In this document: positions 29,781 through 38,280 of the stretch, in pieces
Numbering within the stretch: the first letter of the stretch is position 1
Layout of the letters: every line of letters starts with the position of its first letter
NCBI GenBank assembly: GCA_019828565.1
Contig: JAHDYR010000035.1
Location: 1 to 64,000 of the forward strand
Direction: 5' to 3'
From: Carpediemonas membranifera
Taxonomy: Eukaryota > Fornicata
DNA: 64,000 bases
Translations under genes and position numbers: made by a program
The notes under the pieces: generated by a model
Databases searched by the model: none
Told to the model about the DNA's origin: nothing
What the model saw: only the letters and a program-made list of their open reading frames with translations

Positions 29781-31386
29781 ATGTCGCGATCAACTGATAA
29801 TCGTTCGCTACACCTCGATGGTGATACAAAGTTCGGTTCCCCGAAGATCGAAGTGATTTGCGACGCCCTTATTCAGCAATCGCTCGAGACCGAGAAATAC
29901 CAGCGAAAGTTCCAACCCGAGGAGTACGGCGAGATCCCCTCGCTTCTTCTCTCCTTCAACTGTTCGTGCGTTCCATCTCTCTCACCCAGCGCTTGTTAAG
30001 ATCAGCAATCTGACTGGCTTCATCGGCCTCAAGAAACTGTGCCTCGACAACAACAACATAGAGGTCATCGAGGGTCTCGACGCATGTGTGAACCTTGAAT
30101 GGCTCGACCTGTCCTTTAACCGCATCAAGAAGATCGAGGGGCTGAGCAAGCTCGTCAACCTTACCGACCTCGCCCTCCAGAGCAACCAGATCGAGAAGAT
30201 TGAGGGTATGGACAGTCTCAAGAAGCTCCACTGCCTCTCTGCTGGCGACAACAAGATAGCCACCCTCGACAACCTGCTCTACCTTCGTCAGTTCACCGCA
30301 CTCAAGCTGGTCTCGTTCAGCGGCAATCCAGTGGCATCAGATCCTGAGTACAAGTCCTACGCCATCAGCCACGTGCCTTCACTCGACTTCCTGGACTACC
30401 GCCGCATCCTCAAGAAGGAACGCGACGCCGCCCTCGAGCAGTACCAGGCCGAGATCCTCGAGCTTGAAGAGAAGGAAACGATCGAGACCTCCAAGTCCGA
30501 CGCTGCCAGACGAGAGGAGGCAGCTAAGCAGCGAGACACTGCGATGAATATCCCAGGCGTCAGATCTTTGTTCAACACTGTCGTCATGAATGACCCCGAC
30601 TCGACCAAGATGCTCGTTGTCCCAGATTTCAAGGAGTTCGTCACAGCGTACCGTGATGAGGCCAAGGAGGAGGTGGATAGCTTCGTAGCTAAGATGGGCG
30701 AGCAGTTTGAGGTCAAGGCAAGAGAGCTGGCCGAGTTCCACACGGTCATGGATGCCCTCAATGCCGAGGCAGCTCACACGTCGAGGATGATGATCAGGGC
30801 GTTCGAGGTCGGGCTGAATGAAGCCAGGACCCAGCTTGCTGACAAGGCTGTGGCTAGGGACAGCAAGAAGTGCCAAGGGATCGCCGACTCGGTGGAGGAC
30901 GCCGCACTGAGCATGGAGGCTGAGCTGCTTGACCGGGAGACTGAGCGGCAAGAGCAGGCGGACGAGCATCTGAGGACGTTTGAGGGGATTGCAAATGACA
31001 TCACCAACGCATCGCTCGAGCATATCCAGCTGTTCTTCAGCAACTGGCGCGAAATCGAGACCAAGTTCTTCGAGAACACCCTCACTACCGGTCAGGCTCT
31101 GCTCGAGGAGCTTGCCTCTGGCGAACAGCGCTTCACCCGTTATCCCGAGGCAGCCCGGGCCTTGTTGAAGGACAGGGTAGCGTTCAACACCATCATACAG
31201 GGCGCCCATGACAACAGGGGCACTATCATTGACCAGGCCGAGGACGACCTCATGGCTGGCGAGCGGGCGTGGATCAAGGAGCATGTTGGGGGGGCACGGG
31301 CAGACGAAGACACGCGGAACAGGGTGCGGGTGAGTGAGGTGTTTGATTATGTCAGAAGAGTCGAGGAGGAGATGGATGAGGTGTGA
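29781..31386 (+). CDS. DRC3: Dynein regulatory complex subunit 3 (DRC3/LRRC48), one intron
   Basis: Exons 29781-29961 and 29990-31386 give 525 aa, close to the ~520 aa usual for DRC3. The N-terminus (KIEVICDALIQQSLE) is followed by leucine-rich repeats (VNLEWLDLSFNRIKKIEGL, VNLTDLALQSNQIEKIEGM) and an LRR cap ending in LDYRRILKKER. A long coiled-coil region fills residues ~200-500. The protein belongs to the nexin-dynein regulatory complex of motile axonemes. Without splicing, exon 1 would stop after 72 codons and the first repeats would be lost. It converges with RIB43A (74 bp between the stops), another axonemal gene. Confidence 0.9.
29962..29989 (+). other. 28-nt spliceosomal intron in DRC3
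   Basis: GTTCGT...CTCACCCAG, phase 1. Splicing joins SFN-S-LVKISNLTGF into the conserved repeat region. Confidence 0.85.
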
Positions 31387-31460
31387 TTTATATGATATGT
31401 ACGTAAATGGTCGATGGAATGAGTGGATTCGCTGAACAAGTCGACGTACATATTTACACC

Positions 31461-32647
31461 TTAGCGACTGCTGGTCCCGAACCCACTGAAGAAGTCGTCA
31501 GTGACCTTGTTGGCACGCTCATCATCCAGCGACTTCGCCTGGCGACGCTGTTCTTCGGCCTGCGCGGCCAGGGCCTGGGCAAGCTCCTCCCGGCGCTGCT
31601 TCTCCGCCCGGGCAACCCGTCTGGCCTCGAGCTCAACGGCGCGGGTGGCACTCTCGAGGTACTGTTCCTCGCGGGCCTTCAGCTCGGCCTCCTCCTGGGC
31701 AATGCGGCGCTTCTCCTCAAGCTGCTCAGCAACAGTCTGCCTGATGGCGTCGTCCTGCTCGCGAGTGAGGCCCTTATAGTTGTAGGGGATGTAGCGGTTG
31801 GGGTTGGCAGCAGAGACAGTCGTGTTGTGCGTCTCATTCAGGAACTCTGACCGGGCAAGATACTCAGCCTGGCGCTCCTCCTCCTGCTTCTCGCGCTCCT
31901 TCTCGGCGCGGACCTTGGCCTCGTACTCCTCCTTCAGCCTCTTGTTCATCTCGGTCTCCTGCTCTCTGACCCGACGGGCTTCAGCGGCGGCACGGGCCTT
32001 GGCCTGCTCAGCTACAGTCAGCCCGGCCATCACAGCCTCCTCCTGGGCAAGCTCCTCCTCCTTGCGCTGCCGCTCTGCCTCTTCTCGCTCTCTCGCTTGC
32101 TGAAGGAGCCAGGCCCTGAGCTGCTTCTGCTGCTTATTCCGGCGCTCCTGAGCAGTGAGATCCTCACCCTCCATGACCTGACCCGAGGAGACACCGAGGC
32201 GAGTATCCTCATCGCCCTCACGGAGTACGCCCTGCTTGTGCTGGTACTTGGGATCGTTGAGGTCAAACTCAAGGCGCTGGTTGTATGTCTGGTGCTTCAG
32301 ACGGAATTCGTTGAGCTCCGCGTTCTGCTTGCGCTTCTGGTCCATGGTAGCGGCCTCCATCGCCATGATACGGGCCTCTACAGCCTCCAAGTACTGGGCA
32401 TACGAAAGCTCTTCCTCCTTTTCACGGCGCTCGCGCTCGCGCTTCTCCTCGATCTGTTTTTGGAGGGTATCGGCGTCAACGCCAAGCTGGCGCTGTCTGG
32501 GGTCAAGAATACGCTGTCTGCGCTCGGCTTCAAGCTGACGGCGCTTCTCAATGTTCTTACGCTCTCTTTCCTACGTGAGATACCAATAAACGTTCCAGGA
32601 ACTGAAACGAGGGAACAAACTTCAAAATCGGGGTCTCCGAAGAGCAT
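31461..32647 (-). CDS. RIB43A: RIB43A, axonemal microtubule inner protein, one intron
   Basis: Exon 1 at 32647-32621 (9 codons) and exon 2 at 32570-31461 give 378 aa, the normal RIB43A length. Family signatures include EAERRQRILDPRQRQLGVDA, EFRLKHQTYNQRLEFDLNDP and a long Arg/Glu/Lys/Ala coiled coil. Near the C-terminus are NPNRYIPYNYKGL and a final FFSGFGTS. RIB43A lines the ribbon protofilaments of doublet microtubules. The frame opening at 32390 is a TTG codon inside the protein and not the start. Exon 1 rests on the splice consensus and the length. Confidence 0.88.
32571..32620 (-). other. 50-nt spliceosomal intron in RIB43A
   Basis: On minus: GTTTGT...CTCACGTAG, phase 0. Exon 2 would otherwise be closed by the in-frame TAG that forms the 3' splice site. 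Confidence 0.75.
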
Positions 32648-32912
32648 TCTCGGTAGTTTGCAAAATTCGCCCAACGCACTTTAAGGTCAGATTTGCTTTG
32701 CGTGCGTTGGAATGGTCTACCGGGTGTCTAGTTCTGCGCAATAGCTGCTTTTCTGTGCCAACATTACCCTGCGGATCTAGCTGCACTCATTTCATTTCGT
32801 GTCTCCCGCGATGCCCAGCTCATAAACGTCAGACTGTCCCACACACTCCCAATTATCCCCTCGAGGACACCAGCGACCGTAATCACAATTAGCGCGAACA
32901 GTTTACACCAGC

Positions 32913-34781
32913 TTACGGGGTGAGGCGGCCGGGCGTCCTGGGGAACATTGACGCCATCTGGCAGTTGGGGATCCCGAGGAAGAGCATCACCAGCCTCTCC
33001 AGACCGATACCCGCACCGGCATGGGGGGCGACACCCATCTCGAAGGCGGCGATGTACTGGGTCAACCCGCCGAACATCTCCTTGACAGCCTGCTCAGTGG
33101 CGGTCTTGCGGTCGGCCATGAACTTCTCGAAGTCGGCAAGAGCCTTCTTGGCCTCCTCGGTAGCGCCCTCAGCGGCAGCAGCGGCGCGGAGGTCGGCCTC
33201 CACCCAGCCGTGCTCCCGGACGATCTCCTCAGTGGCAAAGCCTTCCTTCATGCGAGTGATCTTGTCGATGTTAGCCTTTAGCATCGAGACCTCGTGGATA
33301 CGCTCAGCGCCAGACGTGATCTCCTGGCCCCTGAGGAAGACGTCGAAAGAGTTGGTGTAACCGTCAGTCTCGGAGGGGTGGGTGTAGAAGGGCCGGGCCG
33401 ACACGGGGAACTGGTCCACAATGTAAAAGTCGAAGCCAGTCTCACGGCGGACAGCCTCGCCGACCTTCTTCTCGAGGGGGGTGTCGAAGTCGACTGTCTT
33501 GGCAATGGCAGCGGCGACGGCCTGCTCCTCGGCGGTTTCGCCAAAGAACTCGGGGAAGTGCTTGATAACAAGGTCGACTGCCTCGACAAAGGTGATGACG
33601 GGGACGTCCTTGGGCTCAGCGGGGTACTGGCAGGACTCAGCCGGGTAGGTCTGCGCGATGATGTCGACAAGACGGGCACCAGAGATGGGGTCGACGGAGG
33701 CATCCGTGGCCTTGAATATGTGGAGGAACGTGCGCTTAAGGTGCTCGAGGACCTCGTGGTAGTGCTCCTTAATCTCCATCTCGACGTCGAGGCCGACAAA
33801 CTCTGTCAGATGGCGGTTGGTCAGGGAGTTCTCAGCACGGAACACGGGGCCCACCTCGAAGACACCGCGGAAGTCAGAGGCGATGGCCATCTGCTTGTAT
33901 ACCTGTGGCGACTGGGCGAGGGCGGCCTGCTTCTTGAAGTACTCCAGCGTGAAGAGCTCGGCGCCACCCTCGGAGGCACCGGAGATCAGCTTGGGCGTGT
34001 GGATGCGGATGAAGTTCTGGGAGCGGTTGTAGGCGCAGAAGGCCTCGTCCATGGTGTCCTTGACCCTGAAGATGGCGACGTTCGTCTGGGTGCGGAGGTC
34101 AACAACGCGGTTGTTGAAGCGGGTGTCTTGAAGCACGTTCGGGTTCTTCTTAGGGTTCTTGATCTCCTCAGCCGGCACGATACGCTTCTGGGCGTCGGCA
34201 ACTGTGAAGGGGAGCATGCTGGAAACGGGGGAGATCATCTCCACGGCCTGGAGCTTGATCTCGTAGTCCTTCACCTTGAAAGGATCATCCTCCTTGGGGG
34301 TCTCGCCCTCCTTCGGCGGTTCGGGCTGGGAGAGGACGCCGGTGATGGTGACAACGGACTCCGCCTTGAGGCCGGTGCGGTCGTCGAGCATCTGGGCAAG
34401 CTCGACCTTCGCGGCGGATTGGGCCTGCTTCTCGGCCTCCTTCTCCTCCTTGGTCTTCTTGGCGATGACCTCACCCTTCTGGGGCTTGACCTTCTTGGGC
34501 TTGATGATGAGACGAAGCTCAGTCTCGCGGGCCTCATCCTCAGGAGTGGGCTTCTTGCCGGCGAAAACCTCCTGAGCGTTCATGATGCTCGCGAATACTT
34601 CATCGGACTGGCCATCCTTCTTCTCGGTGTCCAGGACGGCCTGGAATGAAAGGCCATGCTGACGGAACGTCAGGAACATGAGCGTCTTGCCCATCTTGAT
34701 CTTGGAGACGTAACGTGCCCGGATGCGTACAACATCGCCGTATTTGTGCTCTGCAAACTCACTCACGATTGCCAAAGACAT
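32913..34781 (-). CDS. Aspartyl-tRNA synthetase, cytosolic
   Basis: 622 aa from the ATG at 34781 (MSLAIVSEFAEHKYGDVVRI). The frame is open to 35012, but those codons overlap the next gene's end. The OB-fold anticodon-binding domain comes first, interrupted by a Lys/Glu-rich insert (KPKKVKPQKG...EKEAEKQAQ) typical of some eukaryotes. The class II core shows motif 2 (GPVFRAENSLTNRHLTEF) and motif 3 (GIGLERLVMLFLG). The archaeal/eukaryotic type is indicated by PQVYKQMAI and the RTPGRLTP tail. It charges tRNA-Asp. A TCAAATTTGGCC motif lies about 50 nt upstream. Confidence 0.95.
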   Translation of the reverse strand: MSLAIVSEFAEHKYGDVVRIRARYVSKIKMGKTLMFLTFRQHGLSFQAVLDTEKKDGQSDEVFASIMNAQEVFAGKKPTPEDEARETELRLIIKPKKVKPQKGEVIAKKTKEEKEAEKQAQSAAKVELAQMLDDRTGLKAESVVTITGVLSQPEPPKEGETPKEDDPFKVKDYEIKLQAVEMISPVSSMLPFTVADAQKRIVPAEEIKNPKKNPNVLQDTRFNNRVVDLRTQTNVAIFRVKDTMDEAFCAYNRSQNFIRIHTPKLISGASEGGAELFTLEYFKKQAALAQSPQVYKQMAIASDFRGVFEVGPVFRAENSLTNRHLTEFVGLDVEMEIKEHYHEVLEHLKRTFLHIFKATDASVDPISGARLVDIIAQTYPAESCQYPAEPKDVPVITFVEAVDLVIKHFPEFFGETAEEQAVAAAIAKTVDFDTPLEKKVGEAVRRETGFDFYIVDQFPVSARPFYTHPSETDGYTNSFDVFLRGQEITSGAERIHEVSMLKANIDKITRMKEGFATEEIVREHGWVEADLRAAAAAEGATEEAKKALADFEKFMADRKTATEQAVKEMFGGLTQYIAAFEMGVAPHAGAGIGLERLVMLFLGIPNCQMASMFPRTPGRLTP

Positions 34782-35012
34782 TTTGACGCTTCGATTCTCG
34801 ACTTGGATCGACTTGCTCAAGACACTGATCGGCCAAATTTGATGGAAGCGGGAGGCAGATGGAGCCTCCCCAGCCCTCATTCGCATGGCTCGCAGCAGGA
34901 GACGCAGGTCAAGACGATCGGCACCACCACGCCATGCGTTTATCCCAAGAACGCAAAGATTATAAAAAGATTTAGTCACAACGCCAACAGCAGCTTGCCT
35001 CACACTCAGCAC
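34782..35012. promoter_or_regulatory. Upstream region of the AspRS gene
   Basis: 231 bp between the AspRS start and the coiled-coil gene stop. It contains TCAAATTTGGCC on the minus strand (34831-34842). Confidence 0.4.
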
Positions 35013-35906
35013 TCAGCCATCGGTTGACTCCGATACAGCCAGCCGCCGCCTCCCCCGGGCCTTGGCTAGCTTCTCCATCCATGCCTTCTTCTCCTTCTCG
35101 TGGCGCCCCTGACGCCGCTGGTAATCCTCGAACAGACTGCTGAGCGTCCCTTCCATCTGTTTCATCAGCTCGTTCTGTCCCTCTCGCCCAAACCTCTCCT
35201 TTCTGAGCTGTTCGCTTTCGTGTAGGAGCTGAATGCGGAGCTTGTCTCTTTCAAACGTCGCAGTCTCAAGTTCCGTCTGAAGCTGGGCAATGATCTTCTC
35301 CTGCTCATCAGCCCTCGCCTCCGCGTCCCTGGCTGCCCTGGCATGCCGTCTAACGGCGTCCTCCGCCTCAACCTGCACCCGGCTCATCTCTTCGTGGGCC
35401 TTGCCTAAGGTCTCGTGCAACTGACCTAGTTGGAGTCTAACTGCGTCAGTCTGGGTGTCTTGGTCCGTCTCTACTGGTTGGGTATTCAGGGCTGTCTGAA
35501 GCTCCGTATTGACATGCTCGAGCTCTGCCTGAAGGTTGCTATTGATCTCTTGGAAGCTCTTAATGGTGTTTCTCTGGTCATCTTGCATGGCTGCGACGAG
35601 TTCCGCCCTGATTCGGTCGACATCTCCGGGCTCAAGGAGGTTTCTCTTCGCCTCCTGGAAGATTCTCGTCTGTGAAGTCAGTTCATCCTCAACTGCCTTA
35701 AATTGGACTTCAAATGACTCTATTAGATCCTGTTTCTCTTGTTCTAGAGACTGCACTTGCTTCCGTAACGCTAGAATCTCATTATTGTTCCCTTCTGCAC
35801 TGCTGCTGAGCGCTAGATACTTCTTCTTCCAAATCGCAGCTTCATTGCGAAACTGCTCCATGAGAAAGGAGGATCCATCGTCGCTAGAATCGCCGTCTGA
35901 CGACAT
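35013..35906 (-). CDS. Coiled-coil protein, unknown function
   Basis: 297 aa from the ATG at 35906 (MSSDGDSSDDGSSFL). The open frame extends to 36200, but that part overlaps the divergent gene on the other strand and lacks coiled-coil character. Almost the whole chain is heptad-rich (ILALRKQVQSLEQEKQDLIESF, LQTELETATFERDKLRIQLL), ending in a basic tail (KLAKARGRRRLAV). Placement beside AspRS, RIB43A and DRC3 does not define a role. A centrosomal or flagellar protein is possible. The start lies 4 nt from a CAAATTCCGG motif shared with the divergent gene. Confidence 0.6.
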   Translation of the reverse strand: MSSDGDSSDDGSSFLMEQFRNEAAIWKKKYLALSSSAEGNNNEILALRKQVQSLEQEKQDLIESFEVQFKAVEDELTSQTRIFQEAKRNLLEPGDVDRIRAELVAAMQDDQRNTIKSFQEINSNLQAELEHVNTELQTALNTQPVETDQDTQTDAVRLQLGQLHETLGKAHEEMSRVQVEAEDAVRRHARAARDAEARADEQEKIIAQLQTELETATFERDKLRIQLLHESEQLRKERFGREGQNELMKQMEGTLSSLFEDYQRRQGRHEKEKKAWMEKLAKARGRRRLAVSESTDG

Positions 35907-36014
35907 TGACTCAAATTCCGGATTTTTGTGCCTTAAGCTGCACTTAGGTTTACATGCGAAATCAAGGCAACTGTCGCACTGTGCAGTGCCTCCGCCTTGT
36001 TCCGGTTGCCCCCA

Positions 36015-36592
36015 ATGATGGCTGACCGGCGGTCGTTTGCCGGGTCGTGGTTGAAGAAAAGACAAGTGATGCCTTCGAAAAAGAAGGCCGGGAGCGACGC
36101 ACTTGATGTTTTTGAGAGTCTTGCAGCTATATTCGCCCAAGATGAGGGGAATTTCTTCGAGAAGATGAATGCGCTGTCTGCTGTAAGACCACACCGCCAA
36201 TTTCTTACCATAGGTCGCTAATTGCCTTCAAATCCCCAGTTCCACGTTCCAGTCCATTATTACTGTTCGTTTACCTGTCTTTTATCACATAGGGATCAAG
36301 GAGCGGCACAGGCAAACGCAAGTCCAAGCGGAACATTAAGGACGAGGACTACAACCCAGGATCCTCCAAGAAGGCCGCCAAGTCCTCTTCCAAGGCCAGC
36401 TCGAGTCCTCTTCAGATCCAGGTCTTCTCTGACCCCATTTTCCAGCGGCTGGACAAGCAACTCATTGACGAGCTGATGGCACTCAAGGATCGGCCGACTA
36501 CGCTGAACGCCGACACCGCGCTGGACATGCTGGTGCGGGTACGGGAGCATAAGATGGTTCTGAACCAGAGGTATGACGAGATCGCCGACTGA
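36015..36592 (+). CDS. Unrecognised small basic protein gene with two tiny introns
   Basis: Exons 36015-36182, 36214-36264 and 36293-36592 give 172 aa; starting at the ATG at 36069 gives 154 aa. Splicing both introns keeps one frame from MPSKKKAG to REHKMVLNQRYDEIAD. The N-terminal part is helical (LDVFESLAAIFAQDEGNFFEKM). The middle is basic and Ser/Lys-rich with a likely nuclear localisation signal (GKRKSKRNIKDED). The C-terminal ~60 residues are again helical (FQRLDKQLIDELMAL). No family was recognised; a chromatin or nuclear role is a guess from the composition. It is divergent from the coiled-coil gene, 108 bp between ATGs. Confidence 0.6.
36183..36213 (+). other. 31-nt intron 1 of the unrecognised gene
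   Basis: GTAAGA...CTTACCATAG, phase 0. Confidence 0.65.
36265..36292 (+). other. 28-nt intron 2 of the unrecognised gene
   Basis: GTTCGT...ATCACATAG, phase 0. The 5' splice site is the same hexamer as in DRC3, and removal of both introns is needed to restore one reading frame. Confidence 0.65.
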
Positions 36593-37360
36593 GTGGCGAA
36601 GCAGAAATTAAAAGAGCAGCACCGGCGGGGCATGCAGTGAGTGGCCGTGTGTTCAGCATGTATGAAGGAGGGATGGTCTGGCTGTGCTCGTTTATATCGT
36701 CCGTCTGCTGGCTGTCTGACGATGACGTGATTGTGGATGAGGAATAGGATCTATCAGTGATATTGGGGGCCGCATACACAGTGTATTTGCTGAGCCCTGG
36801 CTTGTGATTAGTTACGACCATTTTTGCCCGTCGTCGTGAAACCTTAGTTTTGTCAGTAGCTGTTCTGTTGTGCAATTGTCGTCATTTGCGCTGCCTTTCC
36901 GTGGATTTTTGCGGTAGTGTTCGTTCTTTGGGGTACGATGATACTTATGACGGGCGGACTGAAAAACACATGTCGATTCGTCATCCTCTGACCCCTTTCA
37001 TCCTCATTTCACACAGATCTCACACACAGCCAGGTGGAAAATATGTCATAGTCGATCGATCGGCACAATGGGCCCAGTGTCACGCGCTCGGTCGTGGCGT
37101 TTCGTCCGTCTCACGCTTTGTCGGTTATGCTGCCACCCTTGTCCGTGTAGCGACCGGCGCAACGTGATGGCACTGCATGATGTAAATGGTTGCTCACAGC
37201 TTAACTTGTAGTAGCAGTTTATATTGTTTTTGATCTGTATCTCCTGGTGAACATGGTCATTGCCATGACAATCCGTCATCCATCCTTCACAGCGAAATGC
37301 AAGAACAACTTGCGAATAAACGACGAGACAAACCCTACCCCATTATTCTGATTTAACAAC
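36593..37360. other. Intergenic region, nothing recognised
   Basis: About 770 bp between converging genes. The open frames here (e.g. 36850-37167) have no recognisable domains. Confidence 0.5.
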
Positions 37361-37784
37361 TTACTGCTGCTCGCAGTGGGTGAAGGTGATAATGCCCCAG
37401 TAGACGCCGAAGATGACGTTAAAGAGATGGATAAGGGCCCAGGTGCCGAGGGCGAGGAGCCAGATAACCTGGCCGATGAAGGGGATCCAGGCAACGATGA
37501 TGAATACCAGGAACCAGGGGATGCAGAGGAGCAGCTGGATAAGGCCGATGACCTTGCTGTTGGAGTCGTCGCCGGCGAAGGCGGCAATCATGGTGCCGAG
37601 ACCGGGGAGGGGAATGATGTTCTGTGTGAAAAGGGATGGATGTTGAAGGCGCATTCTTGCGCAGAAACGACAATTTTTGCGCAACGACAACGATGCAACA
37701 AACGAGGATGATCATGAGGATAGCGATGGGCTGCTCAACCTTAGGAGTTTCCTGAGCCTTAATAGCGTCAATGAAAGCGGGCAT
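37361..37784 (-). CDS. Spec3/Stum-like multi-pass membrane protein, one intron
   Basis: Exon 1 at 37784-37692 and exon 2 at 37621-37361 give about 117 aa. Exon 1 encodes MPAFIDAIKAQETPKVEQ and the start of a first membrane segment (AILMIILVCC). Exon 2 begins NIIPLPGLGTMIAAFAG, which resembles the VPGLGTFxSAF signature of Spec3/Stum proteins, and continues with two further hydrophobic helices (LLLCIPWFLVFIIVAWIPFI, WLLALGTWALIHLFNVIF). Stum is linked to mechanosensation in animals; the role here is unknown. The exact 5' splice site is uncertain because three in-phase GT positions (37691, 37688, 37685) are possible. Confidence 0.6.
37622..37691 (-). other. Intron of about 64-70 nt in the Spec3/Stum-like gene
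   Basis: The 3' end is TTTTCACACAG on minus. The 5' end is one of GTTGTC, GTCGTT or GTTGCG, none of which fits the GTNNGT seen in the other introns. The position is supported by continuity of the membrane protein. Confidence 0.55.
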
Positions 37785-38280
37785 GTTTGAATTTGTGTTG
37801 GTCTGCGGGCTGGTATCAGTCTTCTCGACACAAGTGTGTCGAATTTTGTTTGACTCCTGAACGGGAGATTCGTGGAATAGACCCAATATGCCTGAAATAT
37901 GCAGCGAGGAAGGGTGGCGATGCGCATTGAAGCATCAAATATTCAAAAACAAATCCTTCAAACATCTAAAACACATGACGAAACCTGGGCAGTTGTGTCT
38001 GCCCATTTCGAGTCACCCTACCGTGCCAGCGAGAATACCTTCTTAGTACCCTTGGTTGAATTGTCCGCTGCGAGCAGCACTCGACCAGGGCACCCGAGGT
38101 GCTGTGACCCTAAACTGCGGAAGTTGGTTGCATAAAACTCATTCGTAACACGGCACAATATCGATATTACCGGTGAAATGAAGCAATTCACGACTAATGA
38201 TCCAGAAAGCGCAATTCAGGCGCTCGCGGATTACACCACTGCAATTATCCACGAGAGAAGAAGAAGAAGAAGAAAGAATT
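37785..38280. other. Intergenic region with palindrome and GAA microsatellite
   Basis: It holds TCGACAC-AAGT-GTGTCGA at 37825-37842, upstream of the Stum-like gene, and an agaagaag microsatellite at about 38250-38277. The microsatellite may be the tail of the decayed LINE to the right. No gene is supported. Confidence 0.5.

Noticed and set aside
33294-34649. 451-aa + ORF opposite AspRS
   Set aside because: Leu/Gly/Val-rich antisense shadow of a clear class II synthetase.
36850-37167. 105-aa + ORF in the intergenic region
   Set aside because: No domain, no splice signals that lengthen it and no promoter-like motif.
37376-37711. 111-aa + ORF opposite the Stum-like gene
   Set aside because: Acidic shadow of the membrane-protein exon on the other strand.
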